Shown: one piece after another, positions 45,652 to 58,210 of the stretch
Position numbering within the stretch: the first letter of the stretch is position 1
How the letters are laid out: every line of letters begins with the position of its first letter
NCBI RefSeq assembly: GCF_007671655.1
Contig: NZ_VCGX01000002.1
Coordinates: forward strand, 62,001 to 126,000
From: Marinobacter piscis
GTDB taxonomy: Bacteria > Pseudomonadota > Gammaproteobacteria > Pseudomonadales > Oleiphilaceae
Direction of reading: 5' to 3'
Length of the DNA stretch: 64,000 nucleotides
Program-made: the position numbers and the translations under genes
The notes under the pieces: model-generated
Seen by the model: the letters and a program-made list of their open reading frames with translations, nothing else
The model's database searches: none
What the model was told of the DNA's origin: nothing

Positions 45652-47905
45652 GGTGGCATCCGGTGAACCGCTCTTCCGGCGAATCGCCATCATCGGCCTT
45701 GGTCTGATAGGCGGCTCGCTGGCAAGTGCTGTTCGCTTAAACGGCCTGGCGTCTGAAGTCGTTGGCGCCGACCGGAATCAGGAAGACCTGATACTGGCTC
45801 AGTCTCTGGGAATCATTGATACCGTTGCCAAAAGCACCGCCGAGGCTGTGCAGGGTGCGGATCTTGTTGTACTGGCTGTACCCGTGCAGGCCACCCGCCA
45901 GGTTCTGGAAGAGGTGCATCCCTGCCTTGCAGCAGATGCGACCCTTACCGATGTAGGAAGCACTAAAGCGGGGTTCGTTAAAGACATTCATGCGGTGTTT
46001 GGCGGTTTTTTGCCAAATATTATTCCTGGCCATCCGATTGCAGGTTCTGAAAAAAGTGGTATACGCGCCACTAACCCCGACCTGTTTCGTAACCACAAAG
46101 TCATACTGACGCCACCGGATATTGTCGACGACTCGCACCTTGCCAGGCTGAAACTCTTATGGGAGGCCTGCGGGGCTTCCGTTCTTACCATGTCGGTCGA
46201 ATACCATGATGAGGTGTTGGCGGCGACCAGTCACCTGCCTCATCTCATTGCTTTTTCGCTGGTGGATACATTGGCGGGGGAGGATGAGAACATGGACATT
46301 TTCCGGTACGCCGCTGGCGGGTTTCGCGACTTTACCAGAATCGCGGCCAGTGACCCGGTTATGTGGCACGATATTTTTCTTTCCAATCGCGATGCAGTTC
46401 TTCGGGTCATTGATCACTTTACCCGGGACCTGGACCAGTTGCGCACTGCGATAGCAGATCAGGACAGCGCTACATTGTTGCGGGTATTTACTCGCGCAAA
46501 AGCAGCGCGGGAACACTTTTCAAAAATGCTTTCAGGACAGGCTTACGTGACAAATAACAGTGAAAGGCAAGTGACGTTCCGGCTCCGGCCCGGCGGCGAA
46601 GTCGTCGGTGATATCCGGGTACCCGGTGACAAATCCATATCCCATCGCTCAATCATGCTCGGGGCTCTGGCGGATGGCGTTACTGAAGTTAAAGGGTTTC
46701 TTGAAGGTGAAGACAGTCTCGCGACACTGCAGGCGTTTCGCGACATGGGTGTCGTGATCGAGGGCCCGGATAATGGTTTTGTACGCATCCATGGTGTTGG
46801 GGTGCAAGGGTTGCAGGCCCCGCGGGGCCCAATCTACCTGGGGAACTCGGGTACAGGCATGCGTTTGTTTGCCGGTCTGCTGGCCGCGCAACCGTTTGAC
46901 TCCGAGCTTTCAGGGGATGCCAGCCTGTCTGTGCGACCCATGAACCGGGTGGCGGATCCGCTGCGTTCAATGGGGGCGGTCATTGAAACGGCAGAGGGCG
47001 GTCGCCCGCCTCTGAAAATCCGCGGCTCCCAGAGTACAAAACTGACCGGGATTCATTACGACATGCCTGTTGCCAGTGCTCAGGTGAAATCCTGCCTCCT
47101 GCTTGCAGGCCTCTACGCAGATGGCACTACATCGGTAACCGAGCCGGCGCCAACCCGTGATCATACCGAGCGTATGCTTGCCGGCTTTGGCTACAAAGTT
47201 GATCGCGAGGGCCCGACTGCGAGCCTTACCGGAGGAGCCAGACTCACCGCCAACGCCATTGACGTGCCGGCCGATATTTCATCCGCTGCGTTTTTCATTG
47301 TCGCGGCCAGCATTGCGCCCGGGTCGGATCTGTTGTTGCGTCATGTCGGCATGAACCCCACGCGGGTCGGTGTGATCAATATACTCCAGCAAATGGGGGC
47401 GGATATCCAGATCCTCGAGGAGCGCGAAGTCGGCGGTGAACCCGTTGCTGACCTGCGCGTTCGCCATGCTGAACTCAGAGGCATTGAAATCCCGGAAGAG
47501 CAGGTGCCATTGGCGATTGATGAGTTTCCGGCGCTGTTCATTGCGGCTGTATGTGCCACCGGACGCACGGTTTTAACCGGAGCCGGTGAGCTGCGGGTAA
47601 AAGAAAGCGACCGGATCCAGGTGATGGCCGACGGCCTGGCTACGTTGGGTGTTACAACCACGGTGACTGAAGACGGTATTGTGATTGAGGGTGGACAGAC
47701 AATCGGCGGCGGCACCGTAAACAGCCATAGCGACCACCGTATCGCCATGTCTTTCACCATGGCTGCACTTCGGGCAACCGGCGAGATTGAGATTCAGGAT
47801 TGCGCCAATGTGGCCACCTCATTCCCCGGGTTTGTCGAGCTTGCACGCCAGACAGGTATTCGTATAGCTGCTGAAGACTCGGCTGCAGGCAACGGGCAGG
47901 AGTGA
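45641..47905 (+). CDS. Prephenate dehydrogenase fused to class II EPSP synthase
   Basis: 754 residues from the ATG at 45641 (overlaps hisC by 11 bases); a GTG at 45653 just after the hisC stop is an alternative. Residues about 12-300 are TyrA: NAD(P)-binding [33 protein letters not shown]. Residues about 312-754 are EPSP synthase (AroA), with GDKSISHRS (329-337), [10 protein letters not shown] and [13 protein letters not shown]. The same fusion exists in pseudomonads. The AroA half carries all four class II signature motifs (RDHTE, GDKS, SAQVK, NPTR), the class noted for low glyphosate sensitivity. It both makes EPSP for chorismate and draws prephenate to tyrosine. Confidence 0.95.
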   Translation: MGAEVASGEPLFRRIAIIGLGLIGGSLASAVRLNGLASEVVGADRNQEDLILAQSLGIIDTVAKSTAEAVQGADLVVLAVPVQATRQVLEEVHPCLAADATLTDVGSTKAGFVKDIHAVFGGFLPNIIPGHPIAGSEKSGIRATNPDLFRNHKVILTPPDIVDDSHLARLKLLWEACGASVLTMSVEYHDEVLAATSHLPHLIAFSLVDTLAGEDENMDIFRYAAGGFRDFTRIAASDPVMWHDIFLSNRDAVLRVIDHFTRDLDQLRTAIADQDSATLLRVFTRAKAAREHFSKMLSGQAYVTNNSERQVTFRLRPGGEVVGDIRVPGDKSISHRSIMLGALADGVTEVKGFLEGEDSLATLQAFRDMGVVIEGPDNGFVRIHGVGVQGLQAPRGPIYLGNSGTGMRLFAGLLAAQPFDSELSGDASLSVRPMNRVADPLRSMGAVIETAEGGRPPLKIRGSQSTKLTGIHYDMPVASAQVKSCLLLAGLYADGTTSVTEPAPTRDHTERMLAGFGYKVDREGPTASLTGGARLTANAIDVPADISSAAFFIVAASIAPGSDLLLRHVGMNPTRVGVINILQQMGADIQILEEREVGGEPVADLRVRHAELRGIEIPEEQVPLAIDEFPALFIAAVCATGRTVLTGAGELRVKESDRIQVMADGLATLGVTTTVTEDGIVIEGGQTIGGGTVNSHSDHRIAMSFTMAALRATGEIEIQDCANVATSFPGFVELARQTGIRIAAEDSAAGNGQE

Positions 47906-47909
47906 GGTA

Positions 47910-48590
47910 ATGCCGGAAAATGATATACCGGTCATCACAGTCGACGGACCCGGTGGGTCGGGTAAAGGCACGGTGACCCAGATGCTGGCCAGGAAACTGG
48001 GCTGGCACCTGCTCGACAGCGGCGCGATATACCGGCTGACCGCACTTGCAGCCGTGCGTCAGGGGGTTGCACTGGACGATGAGGCCGGGCTGGTGCGTAT
48101 GGCAGCAGCGCTTGATGTCGCCTTTGAACCAACGCCGGCAGGCGAGCCTGCAAAAGTGCTCCTGGCAGGCGAGGATGTAACCTCTGAAATCCGCACGGAA
48201 GCCTGCGGCAATAATGCCTCGCGTATCGCTGTAATGCAGCCGGTCCGGGATGCACTTCTGCAGCGTCAGCGGGACTTCCGCAAGGCCCCCGGGCTGGTTG
48301 CCGATGGCCGTGATATGGGTACGGTTGTGTTCCCCGAAGCTCCGGTGAAAATCTTTCTGACCGCCAGTGCAGAGGAGCGGGCCCGCCGGCGTTTCAGCCA
48401 GTTGATGGCGGCCGGTGTCGATGTTAGTATTGACACCCTTTTAGAGGAAATAAGGGCTCGTGATGAGCGGGATACTAACCGTTCTGCAGCTCCTCTTAAG
48501 CCCGCGGATGATGCGCAAGTCATTGATTCTACGGGGTTAAGTATAGAAGAGGTGTTGGGCAGGTGTGTGGCCGCAGCAGGTCAGACCTGA
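47910..48590 (+). CDS. cmk: Cytidylate kinase
   Basis: 226 residues. It phosphorylates CMP and dCMP with ATP. P-loop [10 protein letters not shown] near the N-terminus; the substrate segment [11 protein letters not shown], then [15 protein letters not shown] and the lid region ARRRFSQL ... RDERDTNR. It starts four bases after the tyrA/aroA stop, with AGGAG upstream. cmk directly before rpsA is a widely conserved order in Proteobacteria. Confidence 0.97.
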   Translation: MPENDIPVITVDGPGGSGKGTVTQMLARKLGWHLLDSGAIYRLTALAAVRQGVALDDEAGLVRMAAALDVAFEPTPAGEPAKVLLAGEDVTSEIRTEACGNNASRIAVMQPVRDALLQRQRDFRKAPGLVADGRDMGTVVFPEAPVKIFLTASAEERARRRFSQLMAAGVDVSIDTLLEEIRARDERDTNRSAAPLKPADDAQVIDSTGLSIEEVLGRCVAAAGQT

Positions 48591-48721
48591 CGGCGCCTTT
48601 TTGTTGTTGAGAATGCCGGAGTCGGTACATATTGCCAGCCGCAGGCTGATTCCGGAATTTACTAACAGACCGTGTTGCTGGCGGCACGGAGCGTACTTGC
48701 GTTGAACCTATAGGACTCATA

Positions 48722-50416
48722 ATGAGCGAGAGCTTTGCGGATCTTTTTGAAGAAAGCCTGAAAGAAATTGACATGCAACCAGGTTCCATTGTCCAGGGGA
48801 CTGTGGTGGATGTTGATAGCGACTGGGTCACAGTTAACGCCGGACTGAAGTCCGAAGGTGTTATCCCCGCCTCCCAGTTCCTGAACGAAAAAGGCGAGTT
48901 GGAAGTAGCTATCGGCGACGTTGTCGACGTAGCACTGGATGCTGTGGAAGACGGCTTTGGTGAAACCCGTCTGTCCCGTGAGAAGGCCAAGCGTGCTGAA
49001 GCGTGGAAGGTACTCGAGAAGTCCTTCGAAGCTGAAGAAGTGGTCAAAGGAATTATTAATGGCAAGGTCAAAGGTGGTTTCACCGTTGATCTTTCCGGTA
49101 TTCGTGCTTTCCTGCCAGGCTCTCTGGTAGACGTGCGCCCGGTTCGTGATACTGCGCACCTGGAAAACAAAGAGCTCGAATTCAAGGTTATCAAGCTGGA
49201 CCAGAAGCGTAATAACGTGGTTGTTTCCCGCCGCGCCGTTCTGGAAGCTGAGAACAGTGCTGAGCGTGAAGCTCTGCTCGAGACCCTGACAGAGGGTCTG
49301 GAAATCAAGGGTATCGTCAAGAACCTGACCGACTATGGTGCGTTCGTAGACCTGGGCGGTGTTGACGGCCTGCTGCACATTACCGATATGGCCTGGAAGC
49401 GCATCAAGCACCCGAGCGAAATCGTTAACGTTGGTGACGAGATCAACGTTAAGGTTCTGAAGTTCGATCGTGAGCGTAACCGTGTATCCCTGGGTCTGAA
49501 GCAGCTGGGCGAAGATCCCTGGGTAGATATCAAGGGTCGTTACCCTGAAGGAACCAAGGTTACAGCCCGTGTAACCAACCTGACCGACTACGGTTGCTTT
49601 GCCGAGTTGGAAGAAGGTGTTGAGGGTCTGGTTCACGTATCTGAAATGGACTGGACCAACAAGAACATCCATCCGTCAAAAGTCGTGCAGGTTGGCGATG
49701 AAGTAGACGTGATGATTCTGGATATCGACGAAGAGCGTCGTCGTATTTCTCTGGGTATCAAGCAGTGTGTTTCCAACCCATGGGAAGACTTCTCCAGCAA
49801 CTACAACAAGGGCGACCGGATCTCCGGTAAGATCAAGTCAATCACAGACTTTGGTATCTTCATTGGCCTGGAAGGTGGTATCGACGGCCTGGTTCACCTG
49901 TCTGATATCAGCTGGAACGAAGCCGGCGAAGAGGCTGTTCGTGAATACAAGAAGGGCGACGATGTTGACACCGTCATCCTGTCTGTAGATCCGGAGCGTG
50001 AGCGTATTTCCCTGGGTATCAAGCAGCTGGAAAGCGATCCGTTTGCCGAGTTTGTGCAGCTGAACGACAAAGGCTCAATTGTTAAGGGCATTGTCAGTGC
50101 TGTTGATGCCAAAGCGGCAACAATCTCTCTGAACGATGAAGTTGAAGCGGTACTGAAAGCGTCTGAAATCAGCCGTGACCGTGTTGAAGATGCACGTAAT
50201 GCACTGAAAGAAGGCGAAGAAGTCGAAGCCAAGATTATCAGCATCGACCGCAAAAACCGCGTTATCAACCTGTCTGTCAAGTCCAAAGACGTTGAAGACG
50301 ACAAGCAGGCACTGGATAGCGTGCGTAGCAAGGCCGCAGAAACTTCTTCTGGTGCGACCACCATCGGTGATCTCATCAAGGAGCAGATGAAGCAGCAAAA
50401 CGCCAACAACGATTAA
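48722..50416 (+). CDS. rpsA: 30S ribosomal protein S1
   Basis: 564 residues, close to the 557 of E. coli S1. Six S1-type OB folds in a row (starting near residues 20, 105, 190, 275, 362 and 450), the middle ones with repeats such as [22 protein letters not shown] and [23 protein letters not shown]. It unfolds and delivers mRNA to the 30S subunit. Codon use is strongly biased as in highly expressed genes. The 131-base leader is long and may mediate the autorepression known for S1. A strong terminator follows the stop. Confidence 0.98.
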   Translation: MSESFADLFEESLKEIDMQPGSIVQGTVVDVDSDWVTVNAGLKSEGVIPASQFLNEKGELEVAIGDVVDVALDAVEDGFGETRLSREKAKRAEAWKVLEKSFEAEEVVKGIINGKVKGGFTVDLSGIRAFLPGSLVDVRPVRDTAHLENKELEFKVIKLDQKRNNVVVSRRAVLEAENSAEREALLETLTEGLEIKGIVKNLTDYGAFVDLGGVDGLLHITDMAWKRIKHPSEIVNVGDEINVKVLKFDRERNRVSLGLKQLGEDPWVDIKGRYPEGTKVTARVTNLTDYGCFAELEEGVEGLVHVSEMDWTNKNIHPSKVVQVGDEVDVMILDIDEERRRISLGIKQCVSNPWEDFSSNYNKGDRISGKIKSITDFGIFIGLEGGIDGLVHLSDISWNEAGEEAVREYKKGDDVDTVILSVDPERERISLGIKQLESDPFAEFVQLNDKGSIVKGIVSAVDAKAATISLNDEVEAVLKASEISRDRVEDARNALKEGEEVEAKIISIDRKNRVINLSVKSKDVEDDKQALDSVRSKAAETSSGATTIGDLIKEQMKQQNANND

Positions 50417-50431
50417 TTTCGGGTTGGTATG

Positions 50432-50464
50432 AAAAAAACGGGCTCTAAGAGCCCGTTTTTTTTG
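50432..50464 (+). terminator. Terminator of rpsA
   Basis: Stem CGGGCTC/GAGCCCG with a TAA loop (50439-50455), extended by an A7 run on the left pairing with the T run on the right. A textbook intrinsic terminator, 15 bases after the rpsA stop. Confidence 0.95.
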
Positions 50465-50548
50465 TGTTTTTTTTGGATTTGGCTAAACTAGGAGGATGGT
50501 GAGTCGGCAATCAAGAGCCGAACCAACAAGAAAAGAGGGAAGTGCCTC

Positions 50549-50845
50549 ATGACAAAGTCCGAATTGGTTGAACTTATAGCTTCGAAACAAACGCAGCTAT
50601 CGGTTAAAGATGTTGAGCTCTCTGTAAAAACAATCATTGAGCATATGTCTCAGTCGCTTGCGAACGGACAGCGTATTGAGATACGGGGTTTTGGAAGTTT
50701 TTCATTGCATCACCGTGCGGCCCGTACCGGGCGCAATCCTAAAACCGGTGAGGCTGTGCAGTTGCCCGCTAAGTACGTTCCGCACTTCAAGCCGGGTAAA
50801 GAACTGCGGGAGCAGGTGAATGATAGTATGAAGCAGGGCTTTTAA
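50549..50845 (+). CDS. ihfB: Integration host factor beta subunit
   Basis: 98 residues. DNA-bending HU-family protein that pairs with IhfA; acts in recombination, replication and sigma-54 promoters. Family signature [42 protein letters not shown] written in parts: IRGFGSFS, then RTGRNPKTG and FKPGKELRE, including the intercalating Pro of the beta arm. Preceded by AAGAGGGA. It follows the rpsA terminator and so has its own promoter. The rpsA-ihfB order is conserved in gammaproteobacteria. Confidence 0.97.
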   Translation: MTKSELVELIASKQTQLSVKDVELSVKTIIEHMSQSLANGQRIEIRGFGSFSLHHRAARTGRNPKTGEAVQLPAKYVPHFKPGKELREQVNDSMKQGF

Positions 50846-50910
50846 GTTATCATCCACAGGAAGAAACTCCTATAATCAGGTAACCATCCGCAACAGGGAG
50901 AGCTAGGCAT

Positions 50911-51213
50911 ATGGCAGGATTACAGAAGATCCTTTTAATTCTGTTGGTGCTTTTCCTGGTATTGCTGGCGCTGGTGTTTTCCCTTAATAATCAGATGGCC
51001 GTTTCTCTCAATTTCCTGGTGTTTGAAACCAAACCCCACGGAGTTGCGGTCTGGATTATCATGTCTTTTATCATTGGCGCACTTGTGGGCGTTTTAATGA
51101 CCATGCTCGCCACGTTTCGTACATCCGTTTCCCGGCGCACCCTTCAAAAGCGACTTGACCGCACCGAGCAGGCGCTGGAGAAATCCAGGGCGCAAAACGA
51201 CCAGGCGATTTAA
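50911..51213 (+). CDS. lapA: Lipopolysaccharide assembly protein A
   Basis: 100 residues (DUF1049, YciS). Two membrane helices (about 5-25 and 42-65), then a charged coiled-coil tail (RRTLQKRLDRTEQALEKSRAQND). Works with LapB in controlling LpxC turnover and LPS assembly in E. coli. The stop overlaps the lapB start by one base (TAATG). The ihfB-lapA-lapB-pyrF order matches other gammaproteobacteria. Confidence 0.92.
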   Translation: MAGLQKILLILLVLFLVLLALVFSLNNQMAVSLNFLVFETKPHGVAVWIIMSFIIGALVGVLMTMLATFRTSVSRRTLQKRLDRTEQALEKSRAQNDQAI

Positions 51214-52382
51214 TGGATACAGTGCTTCAATGGCTCCTGTTAACGGTGGCAGTAGCCGTTGGCTGGGTTGTGGGGCGGTTAAGTCGTGAGCGCAAGAAAT
51301 CCCGGACCCGCATCGCAGACGAAGAATCCGTTAAAGATCGGCTGCAATTTCTGTTTACCAACTACTCTGATCAGGCCGTTGATAACTTTGTGCAGTCATT
51401 GGCGGTTAACAAAGAGACCGTAAGTCTTCACCTTTCCATTGGCCGGCATTTTCGGGATAAAGGTGAAACAGAAAGGGCAACACTGGTGCATCAGAACCTT
51501 CTGGCGCGCCCGGAATTGCCGCCACGATTTTCTCCCCAGGTAACATTTGAGCTTGCCATGGACTTCCTCTCAGCAGGCCTGCTGGACCGTGCCGAGGCGC
51601 TTTTGCAGGAACTGATGGGAGATCCGGACTATGGCCGCAAGGCCGCCGGGCAGCTGATCGAACTTTATCAGCAGGAAAAAGAGTGGGAGAAGGCATCTGA
51701 AGTAGCGCGAGCATTAACCAGAAACGATGCCGATCCGGCGATGTTCAAAGAGCTGGCCTACCTGACCTGTGAATTGGCCGATGAGGCCCTGAAGCGGGAA
51801 GACCGCTGGGCGGCCCGCAAGCTTGCCAAAGAAGCCTTGGCGTACGACCCTTCCTGTGTTCGCGCTACCTTGATACAGATGGCTCTTCTGAGCCGCCAGG
51901 GCAGCTACCGTGAGGCGGGTAATCAGGGCTTGAAGGTGTTTGACCAGAACCCGGATTTCGGGCCAGAGGCCATTGACCGGCTGATGAAGCTTGAGCACGA
52001 GCATGGCGATATCGGGCGGATGGTAAAAAAGCTGCGCAAGCTCTATGAAACCTACCCGAGCACCAGTCTGCTTCTGGCTCTGGTGGAGTCTGTTGAGCGC
52101 GGTTCAGGCCGTCCGGCAGCAATTGAGCTGTTACGGCGGGAACTGGAAGACCGTCCCAGTATGCGTGCATTATTAAGACTGGTCGAAATGGCAGGCTACG
52201 AAAAGGGAATGACGACGGATGAGGGCCGCCTTGTCAGTCGTATCGGCCACTTAATACTGGCCAACAGGCCGGTGTATCGCTGTGTAAGCTGCGGCTTCTC
52301 AGGGCAGCAGCTTCATTGGTTGTGCCCAAGCTGCAAGCAGTGGGAAACCGTTCGCCCCATTCAGGGCGTTGAAGCTGAATAA
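51213..52382 (+). CDS. lapB: Lipopolysaccharide assembly protein B
   Basis: 389 residues (YciM). N-terminal membrane anchor (about 5-20), a cytoplasmic array of TPR helices (about 45-340), and a C-terminal rubredoxin-like zinc/iron knuckle, C357-x2-C360-x10-C371-x2-C374 (CVSCGFSGQQLHWLCPSC). LapB recruits FtsH to degrade LpxC, so it balances LPS synthesis with phospholipid. Coupled to lapA, 54 bases before pyrF. Confidence 0.95.
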   Translation: MDTVLQWLLLTVAVAVGWVVGRLSRERKKSRTRIADEESVKDRLQFLFTNYSDQAVDNFVQSLAVNKETVSLHLSIGRHFRDKGETERATLVHQNLLARPELPPRFSPQVTFELAMDFLSAGLLDRAEALLQELMGDPDYGRKAAGQLIELYQQEKEWEKASEVARALTRNDADPAMFKELAYLTCELADEALKREDRWAARKLAKEALAYDPSCVRATLIQMALLSRQGSYREAGNQGLKVFDQNPDFGPEAIDRLMKLEHEHGDIGRMVKKLRKLYETYPSTSLLLALVESVERGSGRPAAIELLRRELEDRPSMRALLRLVEMAGYEKGMTTDEGRLVSRIGHLILANRPVYRCVSCGFSGQQLHWLCPSCKQWETVRPIQGVEAE

Positions 52383-52436
52383 CGTACCAAATCATAGTAT
52401 CCACTGACACTTTCCATCACCCGCAGGACAATCAAC

Positions 52437-53147
52437 GTGCGAATGTCACCCAACCCTAAAATCATTGTTGCTCTCGACTTCCCCTCAGCCACGGCTGCAC
52501 TGGACCTGGCTGAAACGCTTGATCCGGAAAAGTGCCGCCTGAAGGTTGGCAAAGAACTGTTTACCCGCGCCGGCCCCCAGTTAGTGGAGGCTTTGCAAAA
52601 GCGTGGGTTTGACGTGTTTCTGGACCTGAAATTCCACGATATCCCCAATACCACCTCAGCCGCCGTTGCCGCTGCAGCAGACCTTGGGGTGTGGATGGTG
52701 AACGTTCATGCCTCCGGTGGTGAGAAAATGATGCTGGCTTGCCGGGAGCGCCTGGAAAGCTTTGGCGCAGACAGGCCGTTGCTCATTGCGGTAACGGTTC
52801 TGACCAGTATGGGGGCTGAAGATCTTGCAGGTATTGGTGTTCAGGATTCCCCGGAGGCTCAGGTTTCCAGGCTGGCAACGTTAACCCGGAACTGTGGTCT
52901 GGATGGTGTGGTCTGTTCAGCACAGGAGGCGCCAGAGCTCAAAACGGAGCTGGGCAGTGATTTCAGGCTGATCACTCCGGGTATCCGGCCCCTGAGTGCC
53001 GACAAAGGTGACCAGCAACGCATTATGACCCCCAGGGATGCCCTGATGGCCGGTTCTGACTACCTTGTTATAGGTCGTCCGATTACCCGGGCTGATGACC
53101 CTCTGGCGGCCCTTGAGGCGGTTCATGAGGAGTTGGTTGGTCTTTAG
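52437..53147 (+). CDS. pyrF: Orotidine 5'-phosphate decarboxylase
   Basis: 236 residues. Last step of UMP synthesis. Signature [15 protein letters not shown] with the catalytic Lys-Asp pair; K37 (RLKVGKELF) and the phosphate-gripping TPGIRP and IGRPIT segments. GTG at 52437 is preferred because AGGA lies nine bases upstream; an ATG two codons later is possible. A perfect 12-bp hairpin follows the stop. Confidence 0.96.
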   Translation: MRMSPNPKIIVALDFPSATAALDLAETLDPEKCRLKVGKELFTRAGPQLVEALQKRGFDVFLDLKFHDIPNTTSAAVAAAADLGVWMVNVHASGGEKMMLACRERLESFGADRPLLIAVTVLTSMGAEDLAGIGVQDSPEAQVSRLATLTRNCGLDGVVCSAQEAPELKTELGSDFRLITPGIRPLSADKGDQQRIMTPRDALMAGSDYLVIGRPITRADDPLAALEAVHEELVGL

Positions 53148-53159
53148 CCATAAAACGAA

Positions 53160-53192
53160 AAAGCCCGCTAACTCAGAGAATTAGCGGGCTTT
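53160..53192. terminator. Terminator between pyrF and tRNA-Asn (bidirectional)
   Basis: Perfect 12-bp stem AAAGCCCGCTAA/TTAGCGGGCTTT with a 9-base loop. The A-run and T-run edges let it serve pyrF on the plus strand and the convergent tRNA-Asn, which ends eight bases away, on the minus strand. Confidence 0.85.
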
Positions 53193-53200
53193 CAGAATAG

Positions 53201-53276
53201 TGGCTCCCCGAGCTGGGCTCGAACCAGCGACAAACGGATTAACAGTCCGTTGCTCTACCAACTGAGCTATCGGGGA
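53201..53276 (-). tRNA. tRNA-Asn (anticodon GTT)
   Basis: 76 bases with encoded CCA. Acceptor stem TCCCCGA/TCGGGGA; anticodon stem ACGGA/TCCGT with loop CTGTTAA, anticodon GTT; T arm GCTGGTTCGAGCCCAGC. It stands alone on the minus strand between pyrF and the aminotransferase gene. Confidence 0.98.
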
Positions 53277-53345
53277 ACGTCGTCATGTGACGAGGCGCGT
53301 ATATTAAGGTTACACCGCCGCCCCGTCAACCCCTTATTAAAACTT

Positions 53346-54530
<1,185 letters not shown>

Positions 54531-54745
54531 ACTTGAGCTCCTTAAAGCTGCTTATTATAGGTCCATGACCGGCGGGGTGTCTGAATCCTTGCCTTATGGC
54601 GGCCGATTTTCGCCCAGCCGTCGATCGCAATGATGGTACCATGAAGCCGGTGTAACAATAAATTTCTCATGAAGACCGGATTTTACAGCGATAAAGTCCG
54701 TTTAAAATCACAGGTTCATAAGTGTGTGGAGGTTGTCTGCCCGGT

Positions 54746-56806
54746 ATGACCATTAACGGCTCCAGTTATTCAGCGAAAGAAGGCACCTTTACGGTTGACT
54801 CTCCGTTCCAGCCAGCAGGGGACCAGCCTAAAGCTATTGCAGGCCTGGTGGATGGTATTCAATCCGGGCTGGCACACCAGACGTTGCTGGGGGTGACTGG
54901 CTCCGGCAAGACCTTTACCGTCGCCAAAGTCATTGAAGAGGTACAGCGTCCGACCATTGTTCTGGCCCATAACAAAACCCTGGCCGCTCAGTTATACGGC
55001 GAATTCCGCGAGTTTTTCCCGGAAAACGCGGTCGAGTACTTCGTCTCCTACTACGACTACTACCAGCCGGAAGCCTATGTTCCATCGTCGGACACCTTCA
55101 TTGAGAAAGACGCCTCAATAAACGAACACATTGAACAAATGCGGCTGTCTGCCACCAAAGCTCTGCTGGAGCGGCCAGACGCCATAATTGTTGCGACCGT
55201 TTCGGCAATCTACGGCCTGGGCGATCCCCAGTCCTACCTGAAAATGATGCTGCATCTGGACCGGGGAGATCAGATCGACCAGCGCCATATTCTGCGTCGC
55301 CTGGCTGAGTTGCAGTACACTCGTAACGACGTTGAGTTTCACCGTGCCAATTACCGGGTTCGCGGCGATGTGATTGATGTGTTTCCGGCGGAATCGGAAA
55401 AAGAAGCCATCCGGATCGAGCTGTTTGATGACGAAGTGGAAAACCTCAGTTATTTTGACCCGCTAACCGGAGAAGTCCTGCGGCGTGTGCCCCGAGTTAC
55501 CATCTACCCCAAATCGCACTATGTAACACCACGCCAGACGGTTCTGGATGCCGTTGAGCGCATCAAGGTTGAGCTGGAAGAACGATTGCAGCGACTGCGT
55601 GATAACAACCGCCTGGTCGAGGCTCAGCGATTGGAAGAACGCACCCGTTACGATATGGAAATGATGATCGAACTGGGCTACTGCAATGGTATCGAGAACT
55701 ACTCACGCTATCTTTCCGGCCGGGCACCCGGTGAAGCACCGCCCACACTGTTTGACTACCTTCCGCCCAATGCTCTGCTGGTTGTGGATGAATCCCACGT
55801 GACCATTCCGCAGATAGGTGCCATGTACAAAGGCGACCGCTCCCGTAAGGAAACGCTGGTGGAGTACGGTTTTCGTTTGCCGTCAGCCCTTGATAACCGG
55901 CCCATGCGGTTTGATGAGTGGGAGCGTATTGCCCCACAGATGATTTTTGTATCAGCAACTCCGGCCAACTACGAGGCAGAACATGCCGGGCAGGTCGTTG
56001 AGCAGGTGGTCAGGCCCACTGGTCTGCTGGACCCGCTTATCGAGGTCCGGCCGGCCTCTACACAGGTGGATGATCTACTCTCCGAAATCCGCCTCCGCAC
56101 CGAGGCTGGCGAGCGGGTTCTTGTCACCACTCTGACCAAGCGGATGGCGGAGGACCTGACAGATTTTCTGATGGAGCACGACGTTCGCGTGCGCTACCTG
56201 CACTCGGACATTGATACGGTCGAACGGGTTGAGATTATCCGGGATCTGCGCCGGGGTGAGTTCGACGTACTGGTGGGAATTAACCTGCTGCGTGAAGGTC
56301 TTGATATGCCGGAAGTGTCCCTGGTTGCCATTCTGGACGCTGATAAGGAAGGTTTCCTGCGTTCCGAGCGCGCCATGATTCAGACCATCGGCCGGGCGGC
56401 CCGGAACCTTCATGGCAAGGCAATTCTGTACGGCGATCGTATTACCGGTTCCATGCAGCGTGCCATTGATGAAACCGAACGCCGGCGGGCGAAGCAGGCC
56501 GAGCATAACGAGGTGCATGGCATTACCCCGCAGGGACTAAACAAGAAGGTTGCTGACATCATGGAAGGTGCCAGTGGGGGCGGCCGCAGCCAGCATAAAG
56601 CCGACCGGCCTGGTGAAAAAGCGGCGGAAGAAGCGGAGCAGTACCGTGCCAGGTTTGGCAGCCAATCGCCTCAGGAAATGCTCAAAGAGGTGTCCCGTCT
56701 GGAAGACGAAATGTACAAGGCGGCTTCTGACCTGGACTTTGAGGCGGCTGCCCGTCTGAGGGATGAAATATCCAGTCTCAGGGAAGCCGCCTTGCGTACA
56801 GGCTAG
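54746..56806 (+). CDS. uvrB: Excinuclease ABC subunit B
   Basis: 686 residues from the ATG at 54746 ([31 protein letters not shown]); a GTG 24 bases earlier is in frame but would contain the GGAGG inside the coding region. Nucleotide excision repair helicase that loads on damaged DNA. Walker A GVTGSGKT, the damage-probing beta-hairpin [16 protein letters not shown] box (VVDESHVT), motif [12 protein letters not shown], and a C-terminal UvrC-interacting coiled coil (about 645-685: [29 protein letters not shown], in parts). No clear LexA box upstream was found by eye. Confidence 0.97.
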   Translation: MTINGSSYSAKEGTFTVDSPFQPAGDQPKAIAGLVDGIQSGLAHQTLLGVTGSGKTFTVAKVIEEVQRPTIVLAHNKTLAAQLYGEFREFFPENAVEYFVSYYDYYQPEAYVPSSDTFIEKDASINEHIEQMRLSATKALLERPDAIIVATVSAIYGLGDPQSYLKMMLHLDRGDQIDQRHILRRLAELQYTRNDVEFHRANYRVRGDVIDVFPAESEKEAIRIELFDDEVENLSYFDPLTGEVLRRVPRVTIYPKSHYVTPRQTVLDAVERIKVELEERLQRLRDNNRLVEAQRLEERTRYDMEMMIELGYCNGIENYSRYLSGRAPGEAPPTLFDYLPPNALLVVDESHVTIPQIGAMYKGDRSRKETLVEYGFRLPSALDNRPMRFDEWERIAPQMIFVSATPANYEAEHAGQVVEQVVRPTGLLDPLIEVRPASTQVDDLLSEIRLRTEAGERVLVTTLTKRMAEDLTDFLMEHDVRVRYLHSDIDTVERVEIIRDLRRGEFDVLVGINLLREGLDMPEVSLVAILDADKEGFLRSERAMIQTIGRAARNLHGKAILYGDRITGSMQRAIDETERRRAKQAEHNEVHGITPQGLNKKVADIMEGASGGGRSQHKADRPGEKAAEEAEQYRARFGSQSPQEMLKEVSRLEDEMYKAASDLDFEAAARLRDEISSLREAALRTG

Positions 56807-56821
56807 GTCGAGCGCGAGGCC

Positions 56822-57982
56822 TCAGAGGACCGCAATCCAGATCCGCACACTGCCAAACCAGGGGTATCCCTCGAGTTGCTTGCGAGCATTCTCGGGGGTA
56901 AATATCCCCGTGGCATCCGGTTCGTCGAGAAAGATCTCCAGATGAAGCTTGTTACGCAGGTAGTGCAGTCGCAAGCGGCTGCGCTGGGGAATCTCCTCAA
57001 GGCGCTCCGCAATAATACGGCTTACTTCAGCCCGGGAGGGCAGCTGCTCAGCGGCCGGTAGCTCGTCTTCATCATCTTCGGCATCGATATGGAAGTGGAT
57101 GTCGAGGATGTTATTCAGGGCGCCCCGCATACCGGAGACCACCTGCATCCCAATCTGGTGTCCTTCGGAAACGCTGATCTCCGGGCGCACCACCAGGTGC
57201 ACGTCCAGCAGAATATCCTGACCCATGCGACGGCTGCGAAGTTCGTGAACATCGAGAACACCGTCGGTATTGCGGGCAATATCCTTCAGAAGGGCTGTGT
57301 CGTCAGTGGACAGTCCGGTATCAACCAGTTCCTGAACGCTGTCCCAGGTGAACTTCCAGCCAATGTGGATGATAATAATGGAGATGGCCACAGCTGCCAG
57401 CACATCAAGCCAGAGCACGCCGAGCATGGCGCCCACGGTAGCAACCAGAACCACCAGGGACGACAGCGCATCTGTGCGACTGTGCCAGGCATTGGCAATA
57501 ATCAGGTCCGAGCGTATTTCCAGACCAACCCGCTTGGTGTACCGGAAAATCCACTCTTTACTTGCCACCGAGATTACAGCTGCCACCAGCACTGGCCACC
57601 CGGGAATAGTATTAATGTCGCCTTCCACCAGCCGTAGAGTGTTTTGCCAGGCAAGGGCAGCACCAACGGCAATCAGAACACTGCCAAGCACAAGGGTGCC
57701 AAAGGTCTCAATGCGCTGGTGGCCATAGGGGTGGTTTTCATCCGGTTCCTGGCGCGAGAGTCTCATGACGCCGAGAACCAGAAGATCAGACGCTACGTCT
57801 GTAAACGAGTGTACGCCGTCCACAAAAAGAGCATGGGAATGAAACAGGGCACCGCCAATCACCTTGATAATGCCAAGGAAGGCGTCGAGAAGCATTCCTA
57901 TAATTGTAACCCGTGACGCTGCCTTCATTTCTTTCGAAAGGTTCTGGCGGTGGCGTTGGGCGGGTGAGTCGGGTTGCTGCAT
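56822..57982 (-). CDS. Cation diffusion facilitator family transporter
   Basis: 386 residues from the ATG at 57982, which has GGAG at normal spacing; an ATG five codons earlier is in frame but lacks one. An inner-membrane metal/proton antiporter, probably for Zn, Fe or Mn. Six membrane helices (about 20-215). Metal site in helix 2 (VDGVHSFTD, H-x3-D) and helix 5 (NAWHSRTD, H-x3-D), the zinc-type pattern. The C-terminal cytoplasmic domain (about 220-300, DVHELRSRRMGQDILLDVHL) is followed by an extra about 85 residues not found in short CDF proteins. It is convergent with uvrB. Confidence 0.88.
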   Translation of the reverse strand: MQQPDSPAQRHRQNLSKEMKAASRVTIIGMLLDAFLGIIKVIGGALFHSHALFVDGVHSFTDVASDLLVLGVMRLSRQEPDENHPYGHQRIETFGTLVLGSVLIAVGAALAWQNTLRLVEGDINTIPGWPVLVAAVISVASKEWIFRYTKRVGLEIRSDLIIANAWHSRTDALSSLVVLVATVGAMLGVLWLDVLAAVAISIIIIHIGWKFTWDSVQELVDTGLSTDDTALLKDIARNTDGVLDVHELRSRRMGQDILLDVHLVVRPEISVSEGHQIGMQVVSGMRGALNNILDIHFHIDAEDDEDELPAAEQLPSRAEVSRIIAERLEEIPQRSRLRLHYLRNKLHLEIFLDEPDATGIFTPENARKQLEGYPWFGSVRIWIAVL

Positions 57983-58134
57983 GGGAAAAAGCTCCATATC
58001 CGGGTCACTAGAGCACTAATTCTGCTTGATTTATGCACACCATATCAGTATTGCCATTGCATAGCAGGCTGGCTACATTCTCGTTGATTTTTCAAAGAAG
58101 TCAAATAAGATGTTGAAATTAAACGAAAAATAAG

Positions 58135-58153
58135 TTGATCAAAAAATGATCAA
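58135..58153. repeat. Inverted repeat in the CDF/pyrD divergent gap
   Basis: TTGATCA-AAAAA-TGATCAA, perfect 7-base arms. It lies in the 362-base region between the divergent transporter and pyrD, about 150 bases from the first and 190 from the second. It may be an operator. The rest of this A/T-rich gap holds the imperfect hairpin at 58211-58239 and a TATACT at 58310-58315 that could be the pyrD -10. Confidence 0.45.
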
Positions 58154-58210
58154 TTCGCAGATTGGCGCAGATCACAAGGGTTAGGCAGCGTTGCCCCGAG
58201 ATTTTCAACA

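Noticed and set aside
58135..58153. FNR/ANR box before pyrD
   Set aside because: The arms contain TTGAT and ATCAA but the gap is nine bases, not four.
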